From positions 1 to 38,724 of IMG/VR virus record IMGVR_UViG_3300027759_000191: a DNA stretch of 38,724 nt. One strand, given 5' to 3'. The DNA comes from a virus. The notes below the pieces were generated by a model. The model was not told the DNA's origin, made no database searches, and saw nothing but the letters and a program-made list of their open reading frames with translations. This document shows positions 1 to 6,819 of the stretch, piece after piece (within the stretch, counting starts at the first letter, position 1; every line of letters begins with the position of its first letter). The translations under genes and the position numbers were made by a program.

Positions 1-161
1 CCATCTTCTAACAGTTTTGGATCAATTGTTTTAGCTAAACGGGCAGCCAGTTCTTCTGAACCAGGCCAATCCATGTTTTTAACAAACAAATCGCCTGCAA
101 CTGACCACAACTGTGGGTTGCCTTGCAGAATTTGACTCATTGCGTCCATTGCTTCTTGACG
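1..161. repeat. Terminal overlap of the contig, left copy
   Basis: Bases 1-161 match 38564-38724 except for position 128 (G) against 38691 (A). The overlap sits inside the portal gene and keeps its frame. This is the expected product of assembling a circularly permuted, headful-packaged genome, and it sets the unit genome at about 38,563 bp. A true short direct terminal repeat lying within the portal gene is much less likely. Confidence 0.9.
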
Positions 162-1859
162 CTTAGTCATGTAGCTTGGGCCTGTGGTAACTACAACATC
201 ATAACGACCAACGCCAGGGTTATATATCTTTTCAATCAAAATGCCAGTGTTAACATCCCGAATCTCATTAACTGGATTGGGTTGTTGAGGGTTAATCTTG
301 ACCATATCCACTTCGCCATCTAAGCCAACAATGCGAGCGATGCGCTCGGTATCGTAAATTTTGGGGATTAAATCTACTAATTGACGGGTAATGTGACGGA
401 TCGCACGGGCGAGGTTGTCTACGTAATGATACGTACCAGTATCGCCTTGTTTCTCACGCGCTAAGATTGCACGGCCTGAACGTTCGTTGGATGTCGCACC
501 TAAACTAGAGTCATATTGCCCTGTGGTCGATTTAATGTCGTCACTAGCGCCCATTTTGGCTTGAATCAAGCCAGTTTGCGGTAATGGGGGAGACGCACGC
601 TGAGGCAAAGGCAAAACAGCACCCATACCATCGGTTACGTCGGGGTTAACTTCTAAATAAGGCCAATTGGTCGTATTAGCCGTTTTCCACTGCATTTCGT
701 AACCTTCAAACTGACCGCCATAACCAATAAACGGTGCTTTTGGAGCCAAAGCAAGCATTTCTGCTTCTTGTGATGTCCAGTAGTTGTACATCCGCTGCGC
801 GTCTTTAGCGTTGCGAACCAAGCCAGATATGTAAATCTGACCATCTACTTCAAATTCATTACCGATTACACGCACTACAGGGATGTATTTACCTGCCCAT
901 TCCCGTTCTTCTAGCACTTCGTAGCCATTAGTTTTCATCCACATAACTTGCTTGCGCTCAACAACACGGCTGCGAATAGGTTTTAAACCCATCGCTTTCA
1001 TATCTTTATCTTCCCGCGAGCCTTCAAAATGACTGACGTTGCCTGGATACAAGTTAAGAGTTTGATTTTTAACTTTGTAGTAAAAGTATTCTGCGATACG
1101 GATTGTATCTTCTGCAATCCATTGCGAAAGATTTTGATCGCCTACTCCGCTTGCCAATATGGAACTAATGGGCGCAGCGTCTGGGAACATCCGTTCGTAG
1201 TCGGTTTTGTAAATGTCCTCGGTAATGAACACATATTCGGCGTCTGCCCCTGTAGGGTCTTGCGCCATTGGATCCATGTACACACTAAAACTGTTGCGTA
1301 TGCGACCAATCCGTAAGTCTTGGTCAAAACTGTTCTCGTCACAATATTCTGTTAATACGCGAATATAACCTTCACCATAAGTAACTTGGTTCTCGCAGGC
1401 AGTATCGTAGGCAACATCAGCGTCGCTCATGTACTCAATATGACGAACCATGCCATCGTATATTTCAGCAACCTGCACATCGGCTTTATCGTCGGCGGGG
1501 ATAACTTTGCCCGATGGACGGTTCTGCCGTTGTTCGTTGGTGACTTGCCGAACGTGCTGTGGCAGCTTATTAATTGTTAGACATGGACGGGCATTGATTG
1601 TTTGGCCCTGTACCGAACCGCGAGTAGACAATACGTCGGCTGGCCATTGCCATTGGTTGTCAGGCGATCCCGCCATAAAGCGTAGATCGTCTAGTTCGTC
1701 CTCACGGCTGTCGCTGTACGCTGACACCGCAGAGGTGTAGCGGCTGCGCATTAACCCTAATACGTCACGATGATCAGGGCCATCAATTTCTGGGCCGCCT
1801 CGTTCTGCAACGATGCCGGCTTTATTAATGCCTGTTGGGTCTTGGTTGATTGTTGCCAT
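1..1859 (-). CDS. Portal protein, P22 gp1-like (N-terminal part; continues at the other end of the window)
   Basis: The reading frame opens with ATG at 1859 and stays open to base 1. Because bases 1-161 equal 38564-38724, it continues in the same frame at 38724 and stops at 38185, giving about 745 residues (P22 gp1 has 725). The product would form the dodecameric ring at the packaging vertex through which DNA is pumped and ejected, and on which the neck is built. The N-terminal region is acidic and the early residues (around GLMRSRYTSAVSAYSDSRED) match the style of P22-type portals. Its start overlaps the stop of the upstream small gene as TAATG, so translation is probably coupled. Identity is from sequence resemblance and position after terL; confidence is high. 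Confidence 0.9.
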   Translation of the reverse strand, partial: MATINQDPTGINKAGIVAERGGPEIDGPDHRDVLGLMRSRYTSAVSAYSDSREDELDDLRFMAGSPDNQWQWPADVLSTRGSVQGQTINARPCLTINKLPQHVRQVTNEQRQNRPSGKVIPADDKADVQVAEIYDGMVRHIEYMSDADVAYDTACENQVTYGEGYIRVLTEYCDENSFDQDLRIGRIRNSFSVYMDPMAQDPTGADAEYVFITEDIYKTDYERMFPDAAPISSILASGVGDQNLSQWIAEDTIRIAEYFYYKVKNQTLNLYPGNVSHFEGSREDKDMKAMGLKPIRSRVVERKQVMWMKTNGYEVLEEREWAGKYIPVVRVIGNEFEVDGQIYISGLVRNAKDAQRMYNYWTSQEAEMLALAPKAPFIGYGGQFEGYEMQWKTANTTNWPYLEVNPDVTDGMGAVLPLPQRASPPLPQTGLIQAKMGASDDIKSTTGQYDSSLGATSNERSGRAILAREKQGDTGTYHYVDNLARAIRHITRQLVDLIPKIYDTERIARIVGLDGEVDMVKINPQQPNPVNEIRDVNTGILIEKIYNPGVGRYDVVVTTGPSYMTKRQEAMDAMSQILQGNPQLWSVAGDLFVKNMDWPGSEELAARLAKTIDPKLLED

Positions 1860-2017
1860 TATCTGCCACGTCCACTCGCTCGTTTCATCGGTTTAGCTGC
1901 AGCGCGTTTAGTCGCATAGGCAATAGCCACGGCCTGTTTGACGGGTTTGCCTGATTTAATTTCAGCTTTTACGTTAGAACGAAAAGCCTCTTTGCTTGTT
2001 AATTTTTTCAATGGCAT
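1859..2017 (-). CDS. Small basic protein between terL and portal (52 aa)
   Basis: ATG at 2017, TAA at 1859-1861 overlapping the portal ATG (TAATG). The 52-residue product is rich in Lys, Ala and Arg; it has a central stretch SGKPVKQAVAIAYATKRAAA and ends in an Arg/Gly tail. Similar short proteins occur near terminase and portal genes of podoviruses and, as far as I know, have no proven role. Its charge suggests nucleic-acid or capsid contact, but that is inference. It is the third of three consecutive tiny basic proteins. Confidence 0.75.
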   Translation of the reverse strand: MPLKKLTSKEAFRSNVKAEIKSGKPVKQAVAIAYATKRAAAKPMKRASGRGR

Positions 2018-2019
2018 GA

Positions 2020-2184
2020 TTATTTCGCTTTCTTCATGGGCTTGGCTGTTTTAGCAGATTCCTTAAAATCCTTAGCAGTAGGCGCACCTTTAGCGCCTGC
2101 TTTGCGCATTTTTTCGCCTGATCCTGCAGCAATACGGGCGCGTTTAGCATGAATATTGGCGTACAAACCAGGTTTACTTGCCAT
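2020..2184 (-). CDS. Small basic phage protein (54 aa), GLYANIHAKR type
   Basis: Start chosen at ATG 2184 because it follows a strong ribosome binding site (AAAGGAG, 8 bases before); the frame is open to 2361, but that extension overlaps the upstream gene and has no such site. The product begins MASKPGLYANIHAKRARIAA and contains GSGEKMRKAG and KGAPTAKDF segments that I recognise as recurring in small phage proteins of unknown role. It is strongly positively charged and has no cysteines or membrane segment. It lies between a 93-residue basic protein and the 52-residue one. Confidence 0.8.
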   Translation of the reverse strand: MASKPGLYANIHAKRARIAAGSGEKMRKAGAKGAPTAKDFKESAKTAKPMKKAK

Positions 2185-2197
2185 TGTATTTCTCCTT

Positions 2198-2479
2198 TTA
2201 GCAGTTCCAGCTTTTGAGCGCGGCTTTCGCGCGCGGGGCGTCGCCTTTGGCGTGTTTAACAACTCCTGACATTCTTGCACAGAATGATTTTTTACGTCCT
2301 GCGTCCGCTTTAGTTTTAGGATTTGGAGCAGGCGCTTTAAGATTTGCATTATTTTTTGCATTATAGGCCTTTCGACCTGCTGCGGTCATGCCTGCACCTT
2401 CAGCAGTTGATTTGTAATTACGACTTTTGCCCGTAGTCGTGCGAGGGATAGGTTTGTCGTGTGATTTTTTTGTAGCCAT
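2198..2479 (-). CDS. Small basic protein downstream of terL (93 aa)
   Basis: ATG at 2479 immediately follows the terL stop (2480). The product is very Lys/Ala/Asn-rich, with a central segment ADAGRKKSFCARMSGVVKH and a C-terminal Cys. The KKSFCARMSG motif recurs in small proteins of podoviruses with unknown function. No membrane segment or known catalytic motif is visible. With the two following genes it forms a cassette of tiny basic proteins; a virion or packaging role is possible from location only. Confidence 0.75.
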   Translation of the reverse strand: MATKKSHDKPIPRTTTGKSRNYKSTAEGAGMTAAGRKAYNAKNNANLKAPAPNPKTKADAGRKKSFCARMSGVVKHAKGDAPRAKAALKSWNC

Positions 2480-4003
2480 TTACGCCCCCATCCAAGAGTT
2501 AACGATTCCCTGCTGAGAATAAGACCGAACGGGGCGCTTGTCAACATATTCACGGTGTGCTACAGGGTACGCAAACGTCAACGCAATCGCATCTGCCGCG
2601 TCGGGTGACGCTAGACCTCTTGCCTTCATGTCTTTTTTGCTTTCCAAAAATATTGCACCTTTACTGTCTGGCTTCATCAATGGGCTAATTAGGTCAGTTT
2701 TAAGCGATCTATCTTTAGGGATGCTAGCACTTCGCAACCACTCCTTCATGTCGCCCCACATTTCCGCCCGTTTGTTGCCATACATCATCATGTTTTTAGA
2801 CTTATTGGCAAAATTAACGCCCTTGACCTTGTAGCGCTGCTCTTTTAGCCGATCCACTACGCCAGCGCCTAACCCACCTTCATCAATGTTGACGAGTACT
2901 GGCTTGTATTCTTCCATGCACTCAATGATGCGCCCCACCGTTTCCATTGTATCGTCGCCTTTGTAGCGCTTAATCGCAATGATGTCGCGCCCTTGGCGTA
3001 CGGCGATTACGGTCGAGTCTGCCCCAAACCGTGCTGGGTCAACACCCAAAATGATGGGCGCGGATAGGTCTTTGTACTTGTCCCGTGTCATGGCTTCATC
3101 CACAATGTCTGAGCCAATAAACTGATCGTCGCTAGCGCTAGGAAATTCACCGAACACCTCAACGTGCGCCTGGGCAGAGTCGGCGCCATATTCATCAATA
3201 ATCTGCTGATACACCGCCTTATCCGTACCTTCTACGGTTCTAGCGTCCACAATCTTATTCTTCCAAAAGTCCCGCTTGGAGTGGAAAGATTCGTAAAAGT
3301 ACCCGCTATTGCGCCGTGGGTTAGAGAACGCTAACCAAAAGCGGTTGGGCGTATTTTCCGTAAAAAAGCCCGACGCTACTGACCAGATCGAGTCGTCAAT
3401 ACCTGACGCCTCATCAAATACGAGCATCACGCCTGAGAAGTTATGCACCCCTGCGTAGCTGTCTGGATTCTCCGCTGACCACAATCTACCCTCAACACCC
3501 CAGTAGCGAGTGCCTAGTTTTAGATCACGTTCGACCAGTTCCGTTAGCCATTTGGCTGGCATCACGCGGGTTGCGCTCACTTCAAACCAATGTGTGTTCA
3601 TGGCCATTGACAGCCACTTGGTAATCTCCGCCCAGGTGACTGAGCGCAGCTGCGCTTCTGAGTTAGCCGACACAATGGTGGTCGAGCCAATGCGGGTGGT
3701 CAACATCCAGATCACTAGCCAACTTACCAACGCCGACTTGCCAATACCACGGCCTGATGAGGTAGCCATGCGGAATGTATCAAAGTCCACCTTGCCGTTG
3801 TTCTGTTTGATATGCTCGGCAAGATCCTGCAAGACCTCACGCTGCCACTTGCGTGGGCCAGTAAAGTGTTCTAACGGTGTGCCTGGCTTGCCCCACGGAA
3901 AAGCGTACAGCACAAAGGCTAATGGATTGTCTTTAATAATGGGCGCCCACAATCGCGCCATTAACTCTTGTTCGTCTTGCGCACTATAAATTGTGGTTTG
4001 CAT
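2480..4003 (-). CDS. Terminase large subunit (TerL), ATPase-nuclease
   Basis: 507 residues (P22 gp2 has 499). The product is the packaging motor that cuts concatemeric DNA and pumps it through the portal. The N-terminal ATPase has Walker A GRGIGKS at about 84-90 and Walker B VMLVFDEA at 192-199, with the catalytic Glu after the Asp. The C-terminal RNase H-like nuclease has acidic residues at D322 (LGVDPARFG), D374 (VNIDEGG) and D468/D471 (SPDAADA). The start ATG overlaps the terS stop (TAATG, 4001-4005), so expression is coupled. It resembles large subunits of the headful type, consistent with the circularly permuted contig. Confidence 0.95.
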   Translation of the reverse strand: MQTTIYSAQDEQELMARLWAPIIKDNPLAFVLYAFPWGKPGTPLEHFTGPRKWQREVLQDLAEHIKQNNGKVDFDTFRMATSSGRGIGKSALVSWLVIWMLTTRIGSTTIVSANSEAQLRSVTWAEITKWLSMAMNTHWFEVSATRVMPAKWLTELVERDLKLGTRYWGVEGRLWSAENPDSYAGVHNFSGVMLVFDEASGIDDSIWSVASGFFTENTPNRFWLAFSNPRRNSGYFYESFHSKRDFWKNKIVDARTVEGTDKAVYQQIIDEYGADSAQAHVEVFGEFPSASDDQFIGSDIVDEAMTRDKYKDLSAPIILGVDPARFGADSTVIAVRQGRDIIAIKRYKGDDTMETVGRIIECMEEYKPVLVNIDEGGLGAGVVDRLKEQRYKVKGVNFANKSKNMMMYGNKRAEMWGDMKEWLRSASIPKDRSLKTDLISPLMKPDSKGAIFLESKKDMKARGLASPDAADAIALTFAYPVAHREYVDKRPVRSYSQQGIVNSWMGA

Positions 4004-4473
4004 TACGCTGCTTTTTGCTTTTGCTTGTTAGGTTCCACGTGGAACTCAGGGTTATTACTTAGTTCTTTGGGCGCGGTGACGTCAGTAAACACGCCTTCGA
4101 TGACTCGACGCTGTGCGTCCTCAAGAGCCTGCGTAATGCTAATTCGTTGTTCAATGTCGATTGAAAGTTGTTGCTTGGCGACCCATCCGTGCTGGTGCTG
4201 GAGGATGGCGAGGGCGGCTTTCGCATCACCGCTTGCTGCAGCAGCGTGCAGTTGTTGACTAGCTTCACGTTCACCTTCGGCTCTCCCTTGTAGTTCAGCA
4301 AACTCGGCAGCGGGGTCTAACTGGCACAACTGCCGGTATTCGGTAGGCAACATTCCAGCAGCGATCGCTAACGCGTCGCCTTTAAGACCGAGCTTGGCAG
4401 CTTCTCTAATGGCGTTAAGCCTAACTTCAGTTGCTTGGAGCTTACGGACTTCGTATGGATAGCTGTTAAACAT
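4003..4473 (-). CDS. Terminase small subunit (TerS)
   Basis: 156 residues (P22 gp3 has 162), directly upstream of and overlapping terL. An N-terminal helical, putative DNA-recognition segment (about 1-55) is followed by an Ala/Gln/Glu-rich helical middle (60-105) likely to oligomerise, and a polar C-terminal tail ending in Lys/Gln that would meet TerL. TerS selects the phage DNA (pac site) for packaging. No clear ribosome binding site precedes the ATG at 4473. It is the first gene of the leftward late block and faces the repeat-rich intergenic region. Function rests on position and size rather than a diagnostic motif. Confidence 0.82.
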   Translation of the reverse strand: MFNSYPYEVRKLQATEVRLNAIREAAKLGLKGDALAIAAGMLPTEYRQLCQLDPAAEFAELQGRAEGEREASQQLHAAAASGDAKAALAILQHQHGWVAKQQLSIDIEQRISITQALEDAQRRVIEGVFTDVTAPKELSNNPEFHVEPNKQKQKAA

Positions 4474-4593
4474 AGGGCTGAGTGTATCAAAATTTTTAAT
4501 AAAAGAAAAAAAATTGTTCGTAAAACCACCGGCGACACAAGGCCCTTGCCCCTCGGCCCTAGGGGGGTGCCTGCCTAATTTTTAAGCACCAAG

Positions 4594-4666
4594 CTGAAAG
4601 CCTTGTAGCATAAGGGCTGGCGGGTCATGCAAGCCTGAAAGCCTTATAGCATAAGGGTTTGCGGGT
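4594..4666. repeat. Pair of 32-bp direct repeats
   Basis: Copies at 4594-4625 and 4635-4666 share the pattern CTGAAAGCCTTRTAGCATAA followed by GGG, with a few mismatches near the end (GGCTGGCGGGT versus GGTTTGCGGGT). They start 41 bases apart, about four helical turns. The first copy can fold as an imperfect stem (AGCCTT with AAGGGCT). Role unknown; they flank the octamer array. Confidence 0.75.
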
Positions 4667-4798
4667 GTTAGTCATGTAGTCATGTAGTCATGCAGCTGGC
4701 GGGCGCGATACCCGGCAGCCGATCACCAGGGCGCAGCCGGGCGCGTGGCCATGCAGCCGATCAACTGGCGGGCGCGGGATCATGTAGTCATGTAGTCA
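4667..4798. repeat. TGTAGTCA octamer repeats, left group
   Basis: Two tandem runs of the octamer TGTAGTCA (reverse complement TGACTACA): 4667-4690, opening with GTTAGTCA and then two TGTAGTCA units, and 4781-4798. Units follow with an 8-bp period. Between the runs a GC-rich segment contains a repeated CTGGCGGGCGCG (4696-4707 and 4765-4776). Short tandem sites like these usually bind an initiator or regulator, but the protein is unknown. Confidence 0.75.
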
Positions 4799-4811
4799 AC
4801 CCTTTTTATTT

Positions 4812-5105
4812 TGACTACATGACTAACAACATGGGGGCGACAGTTTGCAAACTGGCGGCAGCGCGGGCGCGAAAGCAGCCATTTTGTTAGTCATGTAGTC
4901 ATTTTAGCCACCCGTTTTTAATCGCTACCCGTAATCGTTGCAGTGCAACATAATTGTAGATTTTAAGGTCTCATGAATAACAGTAAAAATATGACTACAT
5001 GACTAACACCCAGCTAAAAAGCCAGGTTTTATCAGGGTTGCGCCGTTAGTCATTCGCCCCCGTTTTATGACTACAAATTGACTACAAAATGACTACATGA
5101 CTAAC
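4812..5105. repeat. TGACTACATGACTAAC repeats, right group
   Basis: The 16-mer TGACTACATGACTAAC is present at 4812-4827, 4992-5007 and 5090-5105, and as its reverse complement at 4886-4901. A half site GTTAGTCAT lies at 5045-5053. At 5068-5105 TGACTACA is repeated at steps of 11, 11 and 8 bases, close to one DNA turn. The copies are the same to the base in independent contexts, which argues for a conserved protein binding site. Confidence 0.8.
4841..4854. promoter_or_regulatory. Perfect 14-bp palindrome, candidate operator
   Basis: CAGTTTGCAAACTG is its own reverse complement. Ten of its bases (TTGCAAACTG) recur at 5153-5162, where they overlap the -35 element of the early promoter. A dimeric regulator binding both places would be a simple explanation. 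A second inverted repeat, GTTGCA-G-TGCAAC, lies at 4937-4949. Confidence 0.5.
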
Positions 5106-5152
5106 GCCCTCTAGGTGTTTTCCCTAATTTTGCAATTATTTGATAAAACCCC

Positions 5153-5181
5153 TTGCAAACTGTAAAAGAATCGTTTACATT
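5153..5181 (+). promoter_or_regulatory. Candidate early rightward promoter with operator
   Basis: A -35-like TTGCAA (5153-5158) is followed after 17 bases by a -10-like TACATT (5176-5181). Each matches the sigma-70 consensus at four of six bases. An exact inverted repeat TGTAAA-N7-TTTACA (5161-5166 and 5174-5179) lies between and over the -10, so the promoter looks regulated. It would drive the early operon beginning at 5242, leaving a leader of about 55 bases. Confidence 0.45.
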
Positions 5182-5185
5182 ATCG

Positions 5186-5244
5186 AAACCGGCACAAAAC
5201 CGGCATTTAATCCACTAAACGAAACGAAAGAGAGTAAAAACATG
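5186..5244 (+). promoter_or_regulatory. Leader and ribosome binding cassette, copy 1
   Basis: The 36 bases 5209-5244 closely match 6265-6300: AATYCACTAA, then a purine-rich GAAAGAGAGTAAA and the ATG. Two copies of AAACCGGCA lie just upstream (5186-5206). The match between leaders of unrelated genes suggests a duplicated translation-initiation cassette. Confidence 0.55.
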
Positions 5245-5496
5245 AAAGCAAACTACAAAAAAGCCGAGGCAGCATTAAAAGCATTGGGCGTGCCTACATA
5301 TCAACGCGCCGATATGCAGCACTTTGCAATAAGCGCCGAGCATGAAAACAGCTGTAAATTTTGCGATTATTACGCCGATGGATATATTCCTAATTGGGAT
5401 TTTGGCGTTAATCCAATCGTTGAAAAAACCCTCGCTAAATACGGCCTTCATTCTGAATGGATCAACCCAGGCGAGTTAGGCGTTTACGAAAACTAA
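5242..5496 (+). CDS. Early phage protein of unknown function (84 aa)
   Basis: ATG at 5242 is chosen because GAAAGAGAG lies just upstream; the frame is open further back to 5140, but that would cover the promoter. The product has an N-terminal basic helix, a CKFC pair at about residues 36-39, an acidic-aromatic middle (YYADGYIPNWDFGV) and a C-terminal HSEWINPGELGVYEN. I recognise this ending from small phage and prophage proteins of unknown role. The two cysteines alone are too few for a confident zinc site. It is the first gene of the early operon. Confidence 0.8.
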   Translation: MKANYKKAEAALKALGVPTYQRADMQHFAISAEHENSCKFCDYYADGYIPNWDFGVNPIVEKTLAKYGLHSEWINPGELGVYEN

Positions 5497-5503
5497 TCAA
5501 CCC

Positions 5504-5549
5504 GCCAGGCCTAGCGCCTGGCATTTAATCACTTGAAAGGCAAACCATG
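5504..5549 (+). promoter_or_regulatory. Intercistronic hairpin plus ribosome binding leader for the clamp gene
   Basis: A stem GCCAGGC/GCCTGGC (5504-5510 and 5516-5522, loop CTAGC) is followed by ATTTAATCACTTGAAAGG and the ATG at 5547. The same hairpin-then-AATCACTTGAAAG arrangement occurs at 7037-7079, and a related one at 6243-6300. There is no long U run, so this looks like an RNA processing or stability element rather than a full terminator. Confidence 0.5.
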
Positions 5550-6224
5550 CAAAACCAATTTTTCATTAAACAATCAACCCTTGACGCCATGCTTTTATTG
5601 GCCGGCAAAAAGGATATTCGCTACTATTTAAACGGCCTCTATATCGAATACGCGCCCGCGTTTACGCGCGTTGTAGGTTGCGACGGCCACAAGCTCGGCA
5701 TATACCAGGCAGCTGCCGAAAACACCGGCAGCGGATTGTTAATAATCCCCCGCGACGTGATCGAAAACTTACCCAAAGACAATAAGGCATTTTTGCTAGG
5801 GTTTACCAAATTAGAGGCGGGCAGCCAATGGCAAATTATCACCGGCACGGCCTCTATTAACTTCGCGCCATGCGAAGGCACTTATCCCGATTTTAGGCGC
5901 GTGACGCAAGGCGTTAAAACAACTGGCGAGGCCGGCGGGTTTAATGTTGAGTATTTAAGCCAGTTTGAAAAGTGCGGTAATTTATTGGCCGGCAGCAAAT
6001 CGAAGGCCGGTAACCGCGCGCGTATCCATCATAACGGCACAAGTGGCGCGATGATCGTTTTTAATGGCGTTGAAAACTTCGCGGGTGTGCTTATGCCATT
6101 GCGCGACAGCGTAGGCAGCCAGGGCGCAACATTCCCGGCCGATTTGATAAGCGCAATTGAACCGGTAGCCGAGCATGAAACGGCAGTCGCCATTAAAAAT
6201 ATCCAAATAGTAAAAGCAGCCTAA
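5547..6224 (+). CDS. Truncated beta sliding clamp (DnaN-like) protein
   Basis: 225 residues, against about 366 for bacterial DnaN. From memory of E. coli beta, residues 23-53 (DIRYYLNG then CDGHKLGIY) match its domain 2 (DVRYYLNG, TDGHRL), IIPRDVIENL at 66-75 matches IVPRKGVIEL, and GTYPDFRRVTQ at 111-121 matches GRFPDYRRVLP. GFNVEYL (131-137) matches GFNVSYV of domain 3, and VLMPLR (181-186) matches the C-terminal VVMPMR. Domain 1 is absent and the first half of domain 3 is deleted; about 39 extra residues follow. DnaN tethers polymerases to DNA as a ring of six domains; how this short form could assemble is open. It could be a working mini-clamp, a decoy of the host clamp or a subunit mixing with it. 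A good ribosome binding site (GAAAGG) precedes the ATG. Confidence 0.82.
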   Translation: MQNQFFIKQSTLDAMLLLAGKKDIRYYLNGLYIEYAPAFTRVVGCDGHKLGIYQAAAENTGSGLLIIPRDVIENLPKDNKAFLLGFTKLEAGSQWQIITGTASINFAPCEGTYPDFRRVTQGVKTTGEAGGFNVEYLSQFEKCGNLLAGSKSKAGNRARIHHNGTSGAMIVFNGVENFAGVLMPLRDSVGSQGATFPADLISAIEPVAEHETAVAIKNIQIVKAA

Positions 6225-6242
6225 TTCTTAGTGGATCGCGCC

Positions 6243-6300
6243 GCCGCCCCGCGTAATGGGCGGCAATTCACTAATCTAAACTGAAAGAGAGTAAACCATG
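6243..6300 (+). promoter_or_regulatory. Intercistronic hairpin plus leader, copy of the 5209-5244 leader
   Basis: A 7-bp stem GCCGCCC/GGGCGGC (6243-6249 and 6258-6264) is followed directly by the 36-base leader (6265-6300) that resembles the one before the 84-residue gene. It lies between the clamp stop and the next ATG (6298). The lack of a U run argues against a strong terminator. Confidence 0.5.
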
Positions 6301-6618
6301 CAACGAATCACCGATAAGCAGCTAGATAGTTTATGCGAATATCTCAATAAATTAACCAACAGCCCGTTAGAATACTCAACCCGCGAGCCGCAGCCTGATG
6401 GATCAACCAAATTCAAGGCCAATATAGGCCATTACCATATTAGTCATGCCTACGGCGGCGTATGCTTACACCGCGTAGTAAACGAAGGCGGCGGGATCAA
6501 TACACCAATTATTAGTTATCACGCCCCAAAACGTGAGCTATATAACGCCATGCAAGCATTTATTCGCGGCCTTGAGGCCGTAAGGTATAGCGACGTAAAC
6601 ATAGAAAAAGCGGCCTAA
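6298..6618 (+). CDS. Early phage protein of unknown function (106 aa)
   Basis: ATG at 6298 after GAAAGAGAG. The product has an N-terminal helix, a segment KFKANIGHYHISHAYGGVCL (about 39-58) and HRVVNEGGG followed by an Ala-rich helical end. Proteins with the same GHYHIS-YGG-LHRVVNEGGG pattern are common in phages of many hosts and are uncharacterised as far as I know. The conserved His residues could bind metal, but no known catalytic set is complete. It lies in the early operon downstream of the clamp. Confidence 0.8.
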   Translation: MQRITDKQLDSLCEYLNKLTNSPLEYSTREPQPDGSTKFKANIGHYHISHAYGGVCLHRVVNEGGGINTPIISYHAPKRELYNAMQAFIRGLEAVRYSDVNIEKAA

Positions 6619-6621
6619 ACC

Positions 6622-6819
6622 ATGAAAAAACTATATATCGCTAAGGGTTATAACTCATGGGCCAATAAATCAGTAGTAAAAGCCTTCAATTCTGAAAAAA
6701 ACGCCGATCAATTTATTCAAGGTTTAACCGATCCGCACATTCAAATATTGGCCTATAAATCCACAACTCAATTAATTAATTACTTTTTAAAGGCAAACCA
6801 TGAAAGCAAAAATACTTGA
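6622..6819 (+). CDS. Small early protein of unknown function (65 aa)
   Basis: ATG at 6622 lies 3 bases after the previous stop, with no obvious ribosome binding site, so coupling is likely. The product starts MKKLYIAKGYNSWANKSVVK and contains GLTDPHIQIL, a pattern I have seen in small phage proteins. Basic, soluble, mixed alpha/beta character; no catalytic motif. Its last 20 bases overlap the next small gene. Confidence 0.7.
   Translation: MKKLYIAKGYNSWANKSVVKAFNSEKNADQFIQGLTDPHIQILAYKSTTQLINYFLKANHESKNT

Larger units (their letters stand above)
4474..5241. promoter_or_regulatory. Repeat-rich non-coding region between late and early blocks; candidate origin/control region
   Basis: No credible gene is seen in these 768 bases; the open frame at 4690-4890 is repeat-derived. 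From left to right it holds an A/T tract (about 4486-4516), GC-rich palindromic clusters (4536-4566), a pair of 32-bp direct repeats, many TGACTACA-type octamers in both orientations, a perfect 14-bp palindrome and the rightward early promoter. It separates divergent transcription of terS (left) and the early genes (right). Such a layout fits an origin of replication, a multi-site regulatory region or the pac area; the sequence alone does not decide. A -10-like GATACA just before terS (near 4483-4490) could serve the late block but is weak. Confidence 0.65.

Noticed and set aside
2185-2361. N-terminal extension of the 54-residue basic protein to 2361
   Set aside because: It would overlap most of the 93-residue gene, and the strong ribosome binding site points to ATG 2184.
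3510-3989. Plus-strand open frame of 159 codons opposite terL
   Set aside because: Antisense to the terminase ATPase domain, no recognisable motifs and no initiation signal.
4690-4890. Open frame of 66 codons on the plus strand in the control region
   Set aside because: It runs through the octamer repeats, has no ribosome binding site and its product is low-complexity Arg/Ala/Gly; it is repeat-derived.
4667-5105. CRISPR-like array
   Set aside because: The repeated units are only 8-16 bases, occur in both orientations and have no spacers of even length; no cas genes are present.
4474-5241. A defined cos site
   Set aside because: No staggered-end signature can be read from sequence, and the circularly permuted contig and P22-type terminase point to headful packaging from a pac site.
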